From Sediminibacterium sp. UBA657 (GTDB lineage Bacteria > Bacteroidota > Bacteroidia > Chitinophagales > Chitinophagaceae), in NCBI GenBank assembly GCA_002299885.1, contig DBOB01000021.1:37535-101534 (forward strand): a stretch of 64,000 bases of DNA, read 5' to 3'. Every line of letters begins with the position of its first letter. Within the stretch, counting starts at the first letter, position 1. This document shows, piece by piece, positions 26,425 to 35,334 of the stretch. The notes beneath the pieces were generated by a model. That model had not been told where the DNA came from. It did no database searches and saw only the letters and a list, made by a program, of their open reading frames with translations. Made by a program: the position numbers and the translations under genes.

Positions 26425-27666
26425 GTGATTAAATTTAACCTTCAAAAAATCGCTAATTTTAATTTATCTGCTGCAATTTTAATTGCATTATTGGCGGCAC
26501 CTGTTGGATTACTAAGAGTATTAGGCCAATTCTGGGCGGGTCATTATCATAAAGTAATTATTCCAGCTGTAATTGTGAGTTCATTGATTGGAGCTTATAT
26601 TATTTTTTTGAACCCCAAAAAAGTAAAATTTGATTTATTATGTCTTTTTCTATTGATTTTTTTATTTTTTGGGTTAATTGTAGGTATTCTAAATGCGGGA
26701 AGTTTACGTTACATGTTAAGCCATTTTTTTGGGGCACTATTTATGCTTAGTTTATATTTTTACAGTTATAATACAATAGCATTAGTAAAAATCGATATAA
26801 ATTATATAGAAAATATTTCAAAAAAAATATTCTTTTCTGCTTTAATATTCATTACATTATTTTGGGTTATCAAATTATTCTGGATTCCAGATTTATATTT
26901 AGGAATTGGCCCATCATATATGATTTTAACTATTGCATATGGTTTAGTTAAAAAGAAGCATTGGATTACTTATATTTCTGTTCTTCTTTTTTTGCTTACA
27001 GGCAAAAGAGGTCCTATTCTTGCTGCTTTTTCAATTATTTCCCTTTATTATTTAATTCCTTTTTTTAAATTCAAGATTGTTTCACTTGTCAAAGTAGGAT
27101 TTCTAGTTGTAGTTTTTGCTGCCGTTTCATTTTTTTTGTATAATAAATATTTGGATTTTTTTGAATCAATTGAATTAATATCAGGGCCGATAAATAAAAT
27201 TTTAATGGTTAATCCATATCTTGAGACTTATGATCCAGACTTAGCATATTCTGGAAGAAATATGGAACTTGAGTTAGCTTTTAAAAAATTTAACTCAAGT
27301 ATATTTAATCTTTTTACAGGAATGGGTTATGGTTGGAGCTATTATTTTAATGCAGATGTAACTGGTTCTACTTCAACTAATTTTTTTGTTCATTACATTC
27401 ATATTGGCCCTCTTAATTTTCTTTTTTTATATGGCTATTTTTTGTTTGTGCCTTTTATTATTATTTTACTTTATATCATATTTAAACTGTATTTGAAAAA
27501 TCTTATATTCAATGTAGATGACATTAAATTGATAATTGGTTTATATTTAATTGGTGACTTTGTAAATAGCCTCTCTGGTTACAGTTATCCTATTAACCCT
27601 ATTTTTTGGATTTTTCTTGCTTATGCGTCTAATGAAAATCTAATTAATTTTAAGAAAATAATATAG
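26425..27666 (+). CDS. wzy: Wzy-like O-antigen/capsule polymerase
   Basis: A 413-residue integral membrane protein with roughly 10-12 hydrophobic helices and a larger periplasmic loop (about residues 245-310) containing DPDLAYSGRNMELELAF, ahead of HYIHIGPLNFLFLYGYF, comparable to the R-G-E and H motifs of Wzy/ligase proteins. LTGKRGPILAAFSIIS in the middle is also typical. The start is GTG 26425. It would join flipped repeat units at the periplasmic face, under control of the Wzz-like protein at 6260-7345. Wzy proteins are poorly conserved, so the call rests on topology, motif and position beside wzx. Confidence 0.72.
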   Translation: MIKFNLQKIANFNLSAAILIALLAAPVGLLRVLGQFWAGHYHKVIIPAVIVSSLIGAYIIFLNPKKVKFDLLCLFLLIFLFFGLIVGILNAGSLRYMLSHFFGALFMLSLYFYSYNTIALVKIDINYIENISKKIFFSALIFITLFWVIKLFWIPDLYLGIGPSYMILTIAYGLVKKKHWITYISVLLFLLTGKRGPILAAFSIISLYYLIPFFKFKIVSLVKVGFLVVVFAAVSFFLYNKYLDFFESIELISGPINKILMVNPYLETYDPDLAYSGRNMELELAFKKFNSSIFNLFTGMGYGWSYYFNADVTGSTSTNFFVHYIHIGPLNFLFLYGYFLFVPFIIILLYIIFKLYLKNLIFNVDDIKLIIGLYLIGDFVNSLSGYSYPINPIFWIFLAYASNENLINFKKII

Positions 27667-27670
27667 TTTT

Positions 27671-29554
27671 ATGTGTGGTATTTTAGGAATTTCTTCCAGA
27701 TCTCAAATCAAAGTTGATTTATTAAGTCACTTAAGTTTTATTAGGCACCGAGGGCCAGATGACATTGGTGAATATTATTCTTTGAATTCAAATGTTCTTA
27801 TTGGTCAAGTTAGGCTTTCAATATTGGATACGTCATCTGCTGGCCATCAACCAATGTTTGATTACAGCGGTAGATATGTAATGGTGTATAATGGAGAAAT
27901 TTATAATTTTCAAGAGCTTAAAATATATCTTGAATCAAGATATGGGGCAATTCATTGGAAGTCATCATCTGATAGTGAAGTGATTATTGAGGGATTTGCA
28001 AGAGAAAAGGCTTCTTTTTTTGAAAAACTAAACGGTATTTTTTCTATTCTTATTTACGATATTAAAGATGATTTACTACATGTAATAAGAGATCCTATTG
28101 GCGTAAAACCTCTATATTATAGTTCTCAAAATGGCGATATTTACTTTTGTTCAGAATTGAAAGGATTATTAGGATTTAAAAACCTTAAGCGCAGTGTTCG
28201 TTATCAATCTTTATGTGATCAATTATCGTTTATGTATGTCCCAGAGCCATATTCGATGTATAACGAATTTTTTAAATTAGAAAGAGGTGTTCATTTTACT
28301 TATAGAAATGGCCAAAAGATATCAGAAACAAAAATGTTTACACATTTACAAAGTGAGGAATTGCAATCTGATGAAAATGAGTTTATAGAGTTATTTTATA
28401 ATACATTTTCTAAGGCAATCGAACGTCAAACCGTATCTGATGTACCCATGTCACTATTTTTAAGTGGGGGTTTAGATTCTTCTGCTGTGGCGTATGAATC
28501 AATTAAACAAGGGGCTCGTATTCATTCTGCTTATACAATTTCCTTTTCTAAAAAGGATCTTAAATTAGATAGTCAAAGTGAAGATTTGTTTTATGCTGAG
28601 AAAGTTGCCAGGCAACTAAATCTAGATCTTAAAGTAATTGAAGCAGAGCCTGATTTTATGAATTTGTTGACTGATTTAATTCCATTTATGGAAGATGGTA
28701 TATCAGATCCCGCAGCAATTAATACCTATTTAATTTGTAAGAGTGCTCGCGAGGATGGCGTTAAAGTAATGCTATCGGGCCAAGGAGCTGATGAATACCT
28801 TTGTGGATACAGGAGATATATGGCAGAAAAATATTTAGAAAATATGCCTCCTATATTAAAAAAAATACTAGCGGCTTCTAATAGTATAATTCCCTCTAAT
28901 TTACCGGGACCTTTGAATGCTTTTTCAAGGAGATTTAAAAGATTAACGTTAGCCTCAGATCAAGTGGAAGGCGATCGATTAAAAGGATATTTTATGTGGG
29001 GTAGTCCAATGCAAGTCAAAAAATTATTTGTTAATGCAGAAAAAATTAATCCCGGAATCGATTTAGAATTATTCTTTGCCAAAAATCAAAAAATGTCAAA
29101 TTTGAATAAATTATTAGCTGCAGATCAAGAATTTGATCTTTTAGCATTAAATTTGGCATATAGTGATAAGATGAGTATGATGGTAGGAGTTGAGGCTAGG
29201 GTGCCATTTCTTGATTTTGACTTAGTTAGGTTAATGAATTCTATACCATTAAATTTGAAATTAAAAGGGAATACGCAAAAGTATATCTTGAAAAAATCAA
29301 TGGAAGGGAAGTTACCTAATGAAATCATATATAGATCCAAAGCAGGCTTTGCATTGCCGATTAGATCTTGGTTTAAACAGAAAAATACATTCGTTGAGTA
29401 TTATTTTAACAGAGAAAGAATAAAGCAACAAGGAATCTTTAATCCTGATGAAATAACTTTACTTTACAATGAACAGCTTTACGGTGGGAAAGATAATTCC
29501 TATATTTTATTTTCCATCTTATGTCAACAGATTTGGCTAGAAAAAAACCTTTAA
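27671..29554 (+). CDS. Glutamine-dependent asparagine synthase-like amidotransferase (AsnB family)
   Basis: A 627-residue class II amidotransferase. Cys2 (MCGILGI) is the glutaminase nucleophile and RHRGPDDIGEYYS and YNGEIYN complete the N-terminal domain; the synthetase domain has the PP-loop LFLSGGLDSSAVAYE and LSGQGADEYLCGY. Family members in glycan clusters (WbpS type) amidate sugar uronic acids and do not make asparagine. The UDP-sugar 6-dehydrogenase at the head of this operon supplies a plausible carboxylate, so a uronamide sugar is likely. The next gene is another amidotransferase. A housekeeping role cannot be formally excluded. Confidence 0.85.
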   Translation: MCGILGISSRSQIKVDLLSHLSFIRHRGPDDIGEYYSLNSNVLIGQVRLSILDTSSAGHQPMFDYSGRYVMVYNGEIYNFQELKIYLESRYGAIHWKSSSDSEVIIEGFAREKASFFEKLNGIFSILIYDIKDDLLHVIRDPIGVKPLYYSSQNGDIYFCSELKGLLGFKNLKRSVRYQSLCDQLSFMYVPEPYSMYNEFFKLERGVHFTYRNGQKISETKMFTHLQSEELQSDENEFIELFYNTFSKAIERQTVSDVPMSLFLSGGLDSSAVAYESIKQGARIHSAYTISFSKKDLKLDSQSEDLFYAEKVARQLNLDLKVIEAEPDFMNLLTDLIPFMEDGISDPAAINTYLICKSAREDGVKVMLSGQGADEYLCGYRRYMAEKYLENMPPILKKILAASNSIIPSNLPGPLNAFSRRFKRLTLASDQVEGDRLKGYFMWGSPMQVKKLFVNAEKINPGIDLELFFAKNQKMSNLNKLLAADQEFDLLALNLAYSDKMSMMVGVEARVPFLDFDLVRLMNSIPLNLKLKGNTQKYILKKSMEGKLPNEIIYRSKAGFALPIRSWFKQKNTFVEYYFNRERIKQQGIFNPDEITLLYNEQLYGGKDNSYILFSILCQQIWLEKNL

Positions 29555-29569
29555 AAGAATATAAAATAA

Positions 29570-30709
29570 ATGGCTTCAGATAAATACCAACAATGTGCGA
29601 ATTGTGTTATGGATACTACCGATTCATCTATTATTTTTGATGAACAAGGTATTTGTGATCATTGCAATACTTTTAAGAACAAAATTGAGCCTTTTTGGCA
29701 AACAAATGATAACGGCAAATTACAATTAGAAGAAATTGTATCAAAAATAAAGAAGGAATCAAACGGCAAAGATTTTGATTGCCTAATGGGAATGAGTGGT
29801 GGTATAGACAGTTCTTTTTTATTATATAAAATGGTTACTGAATTTGGCTTAAGACCACTAGTTTTTCACGTTGATGCAGGATGGAATTCTCAAATTGCTG
29901 TAAACAATATAGAACGCTTAGTTGATGGGCTTGGATTGGATTTATACACTGAAGTAATTAATTGGGAAGAAATGAAAGACCTCCAATTGTCTTTTATCAA
30001 GTCTGGAGTCCCACACATAGATGTACCACAAGACCATGCTTTTTTTGCTACTATGTACAAGTTTGCGTCTAAGTATAAAATTAAAACAATTTTAACCGGA
30101 GGTAATTATTCAACAGAATGCGTTAGAAATCCGGTGGAATGGATGTACTATCAATCTGACTCTATCCAATTAAGGGATATTCATAAAATTTATGGTTCGG
30201 GCGAACTTAAGGATTATCCAGTTACAAATATATTGTGGCATAAAATATGGCTACCCTATTTTAAAGGAATAAAACTTATCCGCCCACTAGATTATATTCC
30301 ATATAATAAAGATGAAGCTATGCAAATTCTTGTGGACAAATTTGGCTATCAAAAATATCCTCAAAAGCATTTTGAATCACGTTTCACTCGCTTTTATGAA
30401 GGCTATTGGCTTCCTCAACGGTTTGGGTATGACACTAGGAAGGTTCAGTATTCAAGTTTAATTCTTACGAATCAGATGACAAAAGAAGAAGCACTTGAGA
30501 GTTTAAAAACTCCGCCTTATTCTCAAGACCAAACAAACGAAGACTTTGAATACGTCTCAAATAAATTGGGCATTACTAAAGAGGAATTATGGGGTTATTT
30601 TAATGCTCCTAAAAAAACGTTTAGAGACTATAAGTCACAACAAGGGATTTATAATATAGGAGCTAAAATTTTAAAATTATTAGGATTAGAAAAGGGGGGC
30701 AAAAGATGA
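29570..30709 (+). CDS. N-acetyl sugar amidotransferase (WbpG/PseA family)
   Basis: A 379-residue protein with an N-terminal zinc-ribbon-like set Cys9-x2-Cys12 and Cys29-x2-Cys32 and the ATP pyrophosphatase loop MSGGIDSSFLLYKM (about 75-88). YYQSDSIQLRDIH and HFESRFTRFYEGYWLP are typical of WbpG/PseA. These enzymes turn an N-acetyl group into an acetamidino group using ammonia from the HisH/HisF pair encoded immediately downstream. Possible substrates are the nonulosonic acid (as in Legionella and Campylobacter glycans) or a diamino-uronic acid (as in Pseudomonas B-band). The stop overlaps the HisH-like start by four bases (ATGA). Confidence 0.88.
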   Translation: MASDKYQQCANCVMDTTDSSIIFDEQGICDHCNTFKNKIEPFWQTNDNGKLQLEEIVSKIKKESNGKDFDCLMGMSGGIDSSFLLYKMVTEFGLRPLVFHVDAGWNSQIAVNNIERLVDGLGLDLYTEVINWEEMKDLQLSFIKSGVPHIDVPQDHAFFATMYKFASKYKIKTILTGGNYSTECVRNPVEWMYYQSDSIQLRDIHKIYGSGELKDYPVTNILWHKIWLPYFKGIKLIRPLDYIPYNKDEAMQILVDKFGYQKYPQKHFESRFTRFYEGYWLPQRFGYDTRKVQYSSLILTNQMTKEEALESLKTPPYSQDQTNEDFEYVSNKLGITKEELWGYFNAPKKTFRDYKSQQGIYNIGAKILKLLGLEKGGKR

Positions 30710-31320
30710 TAGGTATAATTAATTATGGCTCAGGTAATATTCAAGCAATCGCTAATATATACAATCGAAATAATACTCCATTTGAAATTATAAATGAACC
30801 ATGGCAAATCAAAAAGGTGGACAATCTTATTTTGCCTGGGGTTGGTGCTTTTGATGCTGCAATGAAAGTTTTAAATTCATCAGGATTAAGAGATGCATTA
30901 GATGAAGCAGTTTTAGTTCAACGGAAGCCTATTTTAGGAATTTGTGTGGGGATGCAAATTTTAGGAGAAGGAAGTGATGAAGGAGAGTGTTCTGGGTTAG
31001 GCTGGATAAAAGGAAGAGTCAGAAAATTTGATATTACTAAATTAGTAGAAAAGCCATTTATACCACATATGGGGTGGAATAATGTAATTCCTGCATTAGA
31101 TCATAGACTCTTTGAAAGTATTGATGAATATATAGGTTTTTATTTTGTTCACTCCTATTATTTTGATCCAACTTCGGATAAAAATATTCTTGGAAGTACT
31201 GACTACGGGGATAATTTTGCATCTGCAATTTACAGTGAAAATATAATGGGAGTGCAATTTCACCCTGAAAAAAGCCACTCTAATGGGATTCAGCTGCTTT
31301 CAAATTTTGCGAAAATATAG
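30706..31320 (+). CDS. hisH: HisH-like glutaminase subunit for sugar amidotransfer
   Basis: A 204-residue class I glutamine amidotransferase. The nucleophile is Cys80 in LGICVGMQIL, and the His-Glu pair is in GVQFHPEKS; LPGVGAFDAAM is the HisH oxyanion-side motif. In histidine synthesis HisH feeds ammonia to HisF, but here the pair stands between a WbpG-type enzyme and sugar genes with no other his gene around, as in Pseudomonas wbp and Campylobacter pse loci, where it serves acetamidino formation. Starts by ATGA overlap with the WbpG-like gene; the HisF-like gene follows after two bases. Confidence 0.88.
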   Translation: MIGIINYGSGNIQAIANIYNRNNTPFEIINEPWQIKKVDNLILPGVGAFDAAMKVLNSSGLRDALDEAVLVQRKPILGICVGMQILGEGSDEGECSGLGWIKGRVRKFDITKLVEKPFIPHMGWNNVIPALDHRLFESIDEYIGFYFVHSYYFDPTSDKNILGSTDYGDNFASAIYSENIMGVQFHPEKSHSNGIQLLSNFAKI

Positions 31321-31322
31321 TT

Positions 31323-32093
31323 ATGCTTAGATCTAGAGTAATCCCTTGCTTGCTTATTCATAAGAAAGGATTAGTGAAAACAGTTAATTTCAAGAACCCT
31401 AAATATGTAGGTGATCCAATTAATGCTGTCAAGATATTTAATGAAAAAGAAGTAGATGAATTAATTGTTCTTGATATAGATGCAAGTGTTGAAAATCGGG
31501 AGCCTAATTTTGAAATGATTAAAAACTTGGCAACGGAATGTCGAATGCCATTTTGTTATGGAGGGGGAATTACGACTGTCGAGCAAGCAAAAAAAATCAT
31601 AGAATTAGGGGCAGAAAAAATAGCAATCAGTAGTTCTGCAATTAAGAACTTAGGTTTAATTAGAGAAATTGGAGAGGAAGTAGGTGTTCAAAGTGTTGTA
31701 GTTGTATTGGATTTAAAGAAACGAGGATTTCTTTTCGGAGGAGGATATGATATTTACATTAGAAATGGTAAGGAGAAGGTGAATGTTCAATTAAAGGATT
31801 TTATAAATCAATTAAATGATATAGGAGTAGGCGAATTGGTTATCAATTCTATAGATGATGATGGGCTAATGCACGGCTATAACAATGACCTTATCACATT
31901 GATAAGAGATTGGACAAATTTTCCTATAACAGTTTTAGGAGGAGCAGGAAGTTTAGATGATATCAAGAATATAATAAAGAAGTACAAGATTATAGGTGTC
32001 GCAGCAGGCAGTTTATTTGTGTTTAAAGGTAAGTATAGAGCTGTATTAATCAATTACCCTAATAGAGAAGAAAAAGCTAGAATATTCAATTAA
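31323..32093 (+). CDS. hisF: HisF-like ammonia-channelling subunit for sugar amidotransfer
   Basis: A 256-residue TIM-barrel protein of the HisF family. Visible motifs include VIPCLLIHKKGLVKTVNF (HisF usually has VIPCLDV and D for catalysis, here L-I-H), DELIVLDIDAS, PFCYGGGI, KIAISSSA and PITVLGGAGS. The change in the first catalytic motif fits a protein that only channels ammonia to WbpG and no longer makes imidazole glycerol phosphate. It forms the last part of the amidotransferase trio. Stop and next start overlap by one base (TAATG). Confidence 0.85.
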   Translation: MLRSRVIPCLLIHKKGLVKTVNFKNPKYVGDPINAVKIFNEKEVDELIVLDIDASVENREPNFEMIKNLATECRMPFCYGGGITTVEQAKKIIELGAEKIAISSSAIKNLGLIREIGEEVGVQSVVVVLDLKKRGFLFGGGYDIYIRNGKEKVNVQLKDFINQLNDIGVGELVINSIDDDGLMHGYNNDLITLIRDWTNFPITVLGGAGSLDDIKNIIKKYKIIGVAAGSLFVFKGKYRAVLINYPNREEKARIFN

Positions 32094-34213
32094 TGAAACA
32101 AATCATTCAAGATCTTTATAATGGCAATACGATTTTAGAAGAGGTCCCTGCACCTTTTATTAAACCAGGTCATGTATTAATTCAGACAACGAGAAGCCTT
32201 GTTTCTTTAGGGACAGAACGCATGCTTGTTGAATTCGGGAAATCGAATTTATTTCAAAAGGCAATGCAGCAACCTGATAAGGTCAAAGAAGTTTTGAATA
32301 AAGTTAAAACTGACGGATTAAAGCCTACTATTAACGCTGTTTTTAATAAATTGGGTCAGCCGCTTCCTTTAGGTTATTGTAATGTAGGTAAGGTAGTCGC
32401 TGTGGGGAAAGGAGTTGATGATATTTCCATAGGCGATAGAGTTGCTTCAAATGGGCCTCATGCGGAATATGTCTGCGTAGCTAAAAATCTCGTAGCTAAA
32501 ATCCCTGCAAACGTTTCGGATGAAGCAGCTTCATTTACTGTTATTGGGTCAATTGGTTTACAAGGAATAAGATTAGCAAATCCAAGCTTTGGAGAAACTT
32601 TTGTTGTTGTTGGATTAGGTTTAATTGGTTTAATGACGGCTCAGCTTTTGACAGCTAATGGATGTAAAGTCATAGGATTTGATTTTGATTCGGCAAAAGT
32701 AGTGTTAGCTAAACAATTAGGAATTGATGCTGTGAATCCAGGTGATGGTGTAGATCAAGTGGCCTACGTAAATAATGCAACAAGCAATATAGGAGCAGAT
32801 GCTGTTATTATTACCGCCTCAAATAAAACGAATCAAATCATTTCTCAATCGGCTAAAATGTCTAGGAAAAGAGGCCGAATCATATTAGTGGGAGTGGTGG
32901 GGCTAGATATTTCAAGAGCTGATTTTTATGAAAAGGAATTGACATTTCAAGTTTCCTGTTCATATGGTCCGGGCAGATATGACGATGACTATGAGCAAAA
33001 GGGAATTGACTATCCATTAGCCTTTGTGCGATGGACTGAGAAGAGAAATTTTGAAACAATATTACAAGCGATTTCATCTAATTCAATTCAGGTTGAACCT
33101 CTCATTACGGGAAGAGTATTGTTAGAAGATTACCAACAAATATATGCAGAAATGAAAGGCAGTAAATCAATTGCCTCGATTTTAGTATACCCTGAGAAAT
33201 CTAATAATCTTAGTCATTCAATTGAGATTAACACTAACATATTTCAAAAAGGGGATGGTGTTGTTGGAATTATTGGAGCAGGAAATTTTACATCCGCAAT
33301 GATTTTACCTTGTTTAAAAAGGAATTCAGCTAAACTTAAATATATTTCAAGTTCTACGGGATTAACAGGGACTGTTTTGGCTAAGAAATATAATATATCA
33401 CATTCTACTACTGAGAATGATATTATTTTTAAAGATGAAGAGGTAGATTTAGTTGTAATAACTACAAGACATAATTCACATGCTGCTCTTGCAATTGAGG
33501 CATTAAGAAATGGTAAAAATGTATTTATTGAAAAACCATTAGCTTTAAACAAAGAAGAATTAGATAAATTAATAGAAGTATATAAGCAATCGGGTAAAAC
33601 AATAACTGTAGGTTTTAATAGAAGATTTGCTCCTTTGGCTGTCAAAATGAAAAAGGCTCTAGGAAGTGCTTCTACCCCAATGAATATTGTGGCTACAATG
33701 AATGCAGGATTTATTCCTTCGAAAGTTTGGATTCACGATATGGAAGTAGGTGGCGGTAGAATTATAGGAGAAGCTTGTCATTTTATTGATTTGATTACCT
33801 ACTTAACTGGGTCAAAGGTGAAGTCTGTTTGCATGAATTCATTAGGAGCTCAGCCAGTAGAAAATACAGATAATGCTAGCATCCTTTTAAAATATGAAAA
33901 TGGCACCAACGCTGTAATTAATTATTTTGCGAATGGTTCAAAGGCTTATGCTAAAGAGAGGATAGAGGTCTATCATCAAGAGCGAACATTAGTATTAGAT
34001 AATTGGCGAAAATTAAAGGGATATGGATTTAATAATTTTAATTCTGCTTCTTCAGGTCAAGACAAAGGGCATCAAAATCAATTTAACCTTTTGATTGAAT
34101 CCGTAAAGAATGGTGGGGAATCTATTATTCCGATAAGTGAATTAGTAAATACAACATTAGCTAGTTTTGCGGCAGTTGAAAGCTTAAAATCAGGTGCTTG
34201 GGTAAATCTTTAA
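32093..34213 (+). CDS. Bi-domain oxidoreductase: zinc-type alcohol dehydrogenase fused to Gfo/Idh/MocA
   Basis: A 706-residue fusion. Residues 1 to about 370 are a medium-chain dehydrogenase with LVSLGTERMLVEFGKSN, VGKGVDDISIGDRVAS, a Rossmann motif VVVGLGLIGLMTAQ and ILVGVVGLDI. From about 385 on there is a Gfo/Idh/MocA unit with VVGIIGAGNFTSAM, NVFIEKPLALNKEELD (EKP motif) and GFNRRFAP. This two-domain type is recurrent in O-antigen and capsule loci, often beside heparinase-like genes, as here (35324). Its reaction is unproven; oxidation followed by reduction of a sugar hydroxyl is plausible. It may end in the overlap with the epimerase reading frame. Confidence 0.85.
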   Translation: MKQIIQDLYNGNTILEEVPAPFIKPGHVLIQTTRSLVSLGTERMLVEFGKSNLFQKAMQQPDKVKEVLNKVKTDGLKPTINAVFNKLGQPLPLGYCNVGKVVAVGKGVDDISIGDRVASNGPHAEYVCVAKNLVAKIPANVSDEAASFTVIGSIGLQGIRLANPSFGETFVVVGLGLIGLMTAQLLTANGCKVIGFDFDSAKVVLAKQLGIDAVNPGDGVDQVAYVNNATSNIGADAVIITASNKTNQIISQSAKMSRKRGRIILVGVVGLDISRADFYEKELTFQVSCSYGPGRYDDDYEQKGIDYPLAFVRWTEKRNFETILQAISSNSIQVEPLITGRVLLEDYQQIYAEMKGSKSIASILVYPEKSNNLSHSIEINTNIFQKGDGVVGIIGAGNFTSAMILPCLKRNSAKLKYISSSTGLTGTVLAKKYNISHSTTENDIIFKDEEVDLVVITTRHNSHAALAIEALRNGKNVFIEKPLALNKEELDKLIEVYKQSGKTITVGFNRRFAPLAVKMKKALGSASTPMNIVATMNAGFIPSKVWIHDMEVGGGRIIGEACHFIDLITYLTGSKVKSVCMNSLGAQPVENTDNASILLKYENGTNAVINYFANGSKAYAKERIEVYHQERTLVLDNWRKLKGYGFNNFNSASSGQDKGHQNQFNLLIESVKNGGESIIPISELVNTTLASFAAVESLKSGAWVNL

Positions 34214-34236
34214 TTGTAAATTATAAAGTCAATAAA

Positions 34237-35334
34237 TTGAAAATAGATTTAATTGCGGGTGCTCGTCCCAATTTTATGAAAATTGCGCCTATTATAGATG
34301 CAATCAGAAAAGCCCAAAAGGATGGACAAGATATAAATTTTCGTCTTATCCATACTGGACAACACTATGATAAAAATATGTCCGATAGCTTCTTCGAGCA
34401 ATTGGGGATTCCGCAGCCTGATGTAAATCTAGGTGCAGGTGGAGGTACTCAGGCAGAGCAAACTGCGGCAATTATGATTGGCTATGAAAAGTTATTACTT
34501 GAACGTAAATCTGATTTGTGTCTAGTCGTGGGTGATGTTACCTCAACAATGGCCTGCTCGATTGTCGCACAAAAACTACATGTTCCTGTAGCGCATGTAG
34601 AGGCTGGAATTAGATCAGGTGATTGGACAATGCCTGAAGAAATTAATCGCCGGGTTACCGATTCAATTAGTAATTATTTTTTCACTACTACACCTGAAGC
34701 AGGTGAGAATTTAAAAAAAAGTGGGATCCCGAATACTTTTATATATTGGGTAGGGAACACAATGATTGATACACTTGTAAAACATCGTTCTCGATTTCAG
34801 CAGCCTAAAATTTGGGATGAATTAAAGCTTTCAGAAAAAGGGTATATAGTAATGACTTTACATAGACCAGGGAATGTAGATGAGGAAGAGAAATTAAAGT
34901 CACTGATGAATGAAATTGTAGAAAACTCTAACAATCTTCCATTAATTTTTCCAGTACACCCTAGAACTGCTAAAATATTACATGGGTTAGGAATTCAACA
35001 TAGCCGTCTTCATACTATAGATCCTTTAGGCTATTTAGAATTTAATTATTTAGTTGAAAATTCATTAGCTGTAATTACTGATTCAGGAGGTATAACGGAA
35101 GAAACAACTGTTATGGGAATTCCCTGCATGACTCTTCGTAATAATACCGAAAGACCTGAAACTGTTGAAATTGGTAGTAATGAATTGATTGGAACTGATC
35201 CCAAAGCAATTAAACCAGCAATGGAAAAATTGTTTTCTGGCAATTGGAAAAAAGGTAGCATTCCAGAATTATGGGATGGCAAAACAGCCGAAAGAATTGT
35301 TGAAATATTAACGAAGCTTAATCTTGCTAAATAA
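34237..35334 (+). CDS. wecB: UDP-N-acetylhexosamine 2-epimerase, WecB/WbpI type
   Basis: A 365-residue non-hydrolysing epimerase-family enzyme. KIDLIAGARPNFMKIAPI, LIHTGQHYDKNMSDSFF, VVGDVTSTMACSIVA, VAHVEAGIRSGDWTMPEEIN, MTLHRPGNVD and ITDSGGITEETTVMGIP are all visible. It would convert UDP-GlcNAc to UDP-ManNAc, or a 2,3-diacetamido uronic acid as WbpI does. I place the start at TTG 34237, where homology begins; the frame is open to TTG 34198 inside the previous gene. A LegG-type hydrolysing epimerase is otherwise not obvious in the operon, so this enzyme should also be considered for that step. Overlaps the heparinase-like gene by 11 bases. Confidence 0.85.
   Translation: MKIDLIAGARPNFMKIAPIIDAIRKAQKDGQDINFRLIHTGQHYDKNMSDSFFEQLGIPQPDVNLGAGGGTQAEQTAAIMIGYEKLLLERKSDLCLVVGDVTSTMACSIVAQKLHVPVAHVEAGIRSGDWTMPEEINRRVTDSISNYFFTTTPEAGENLKKSGIPNTFIYWVGNTMIDTLVKHRSRFQQPKIWDELKLSEKGYIVMTLHRPGNVDEEEKLKSLMNEIVENSNNLPLIFPVHPRTAKILHGLGIQHSRLHTIDPLGYLEFNYLVENSLAVITDSGGITEETTVMGIPCMTLRNNTERPETVEIGSNELIGTDPKAIKPAMEKLFSGNWKKGSIPELWDGKTAERIVEILTKLNLAK

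Noticed and set aside
30706..32093. hisH and hisF as part of histidine biosynthesis
   Set aside because: No other his genes around, HisF catalytic motif altered, and WbpG-type partner directly upstream.
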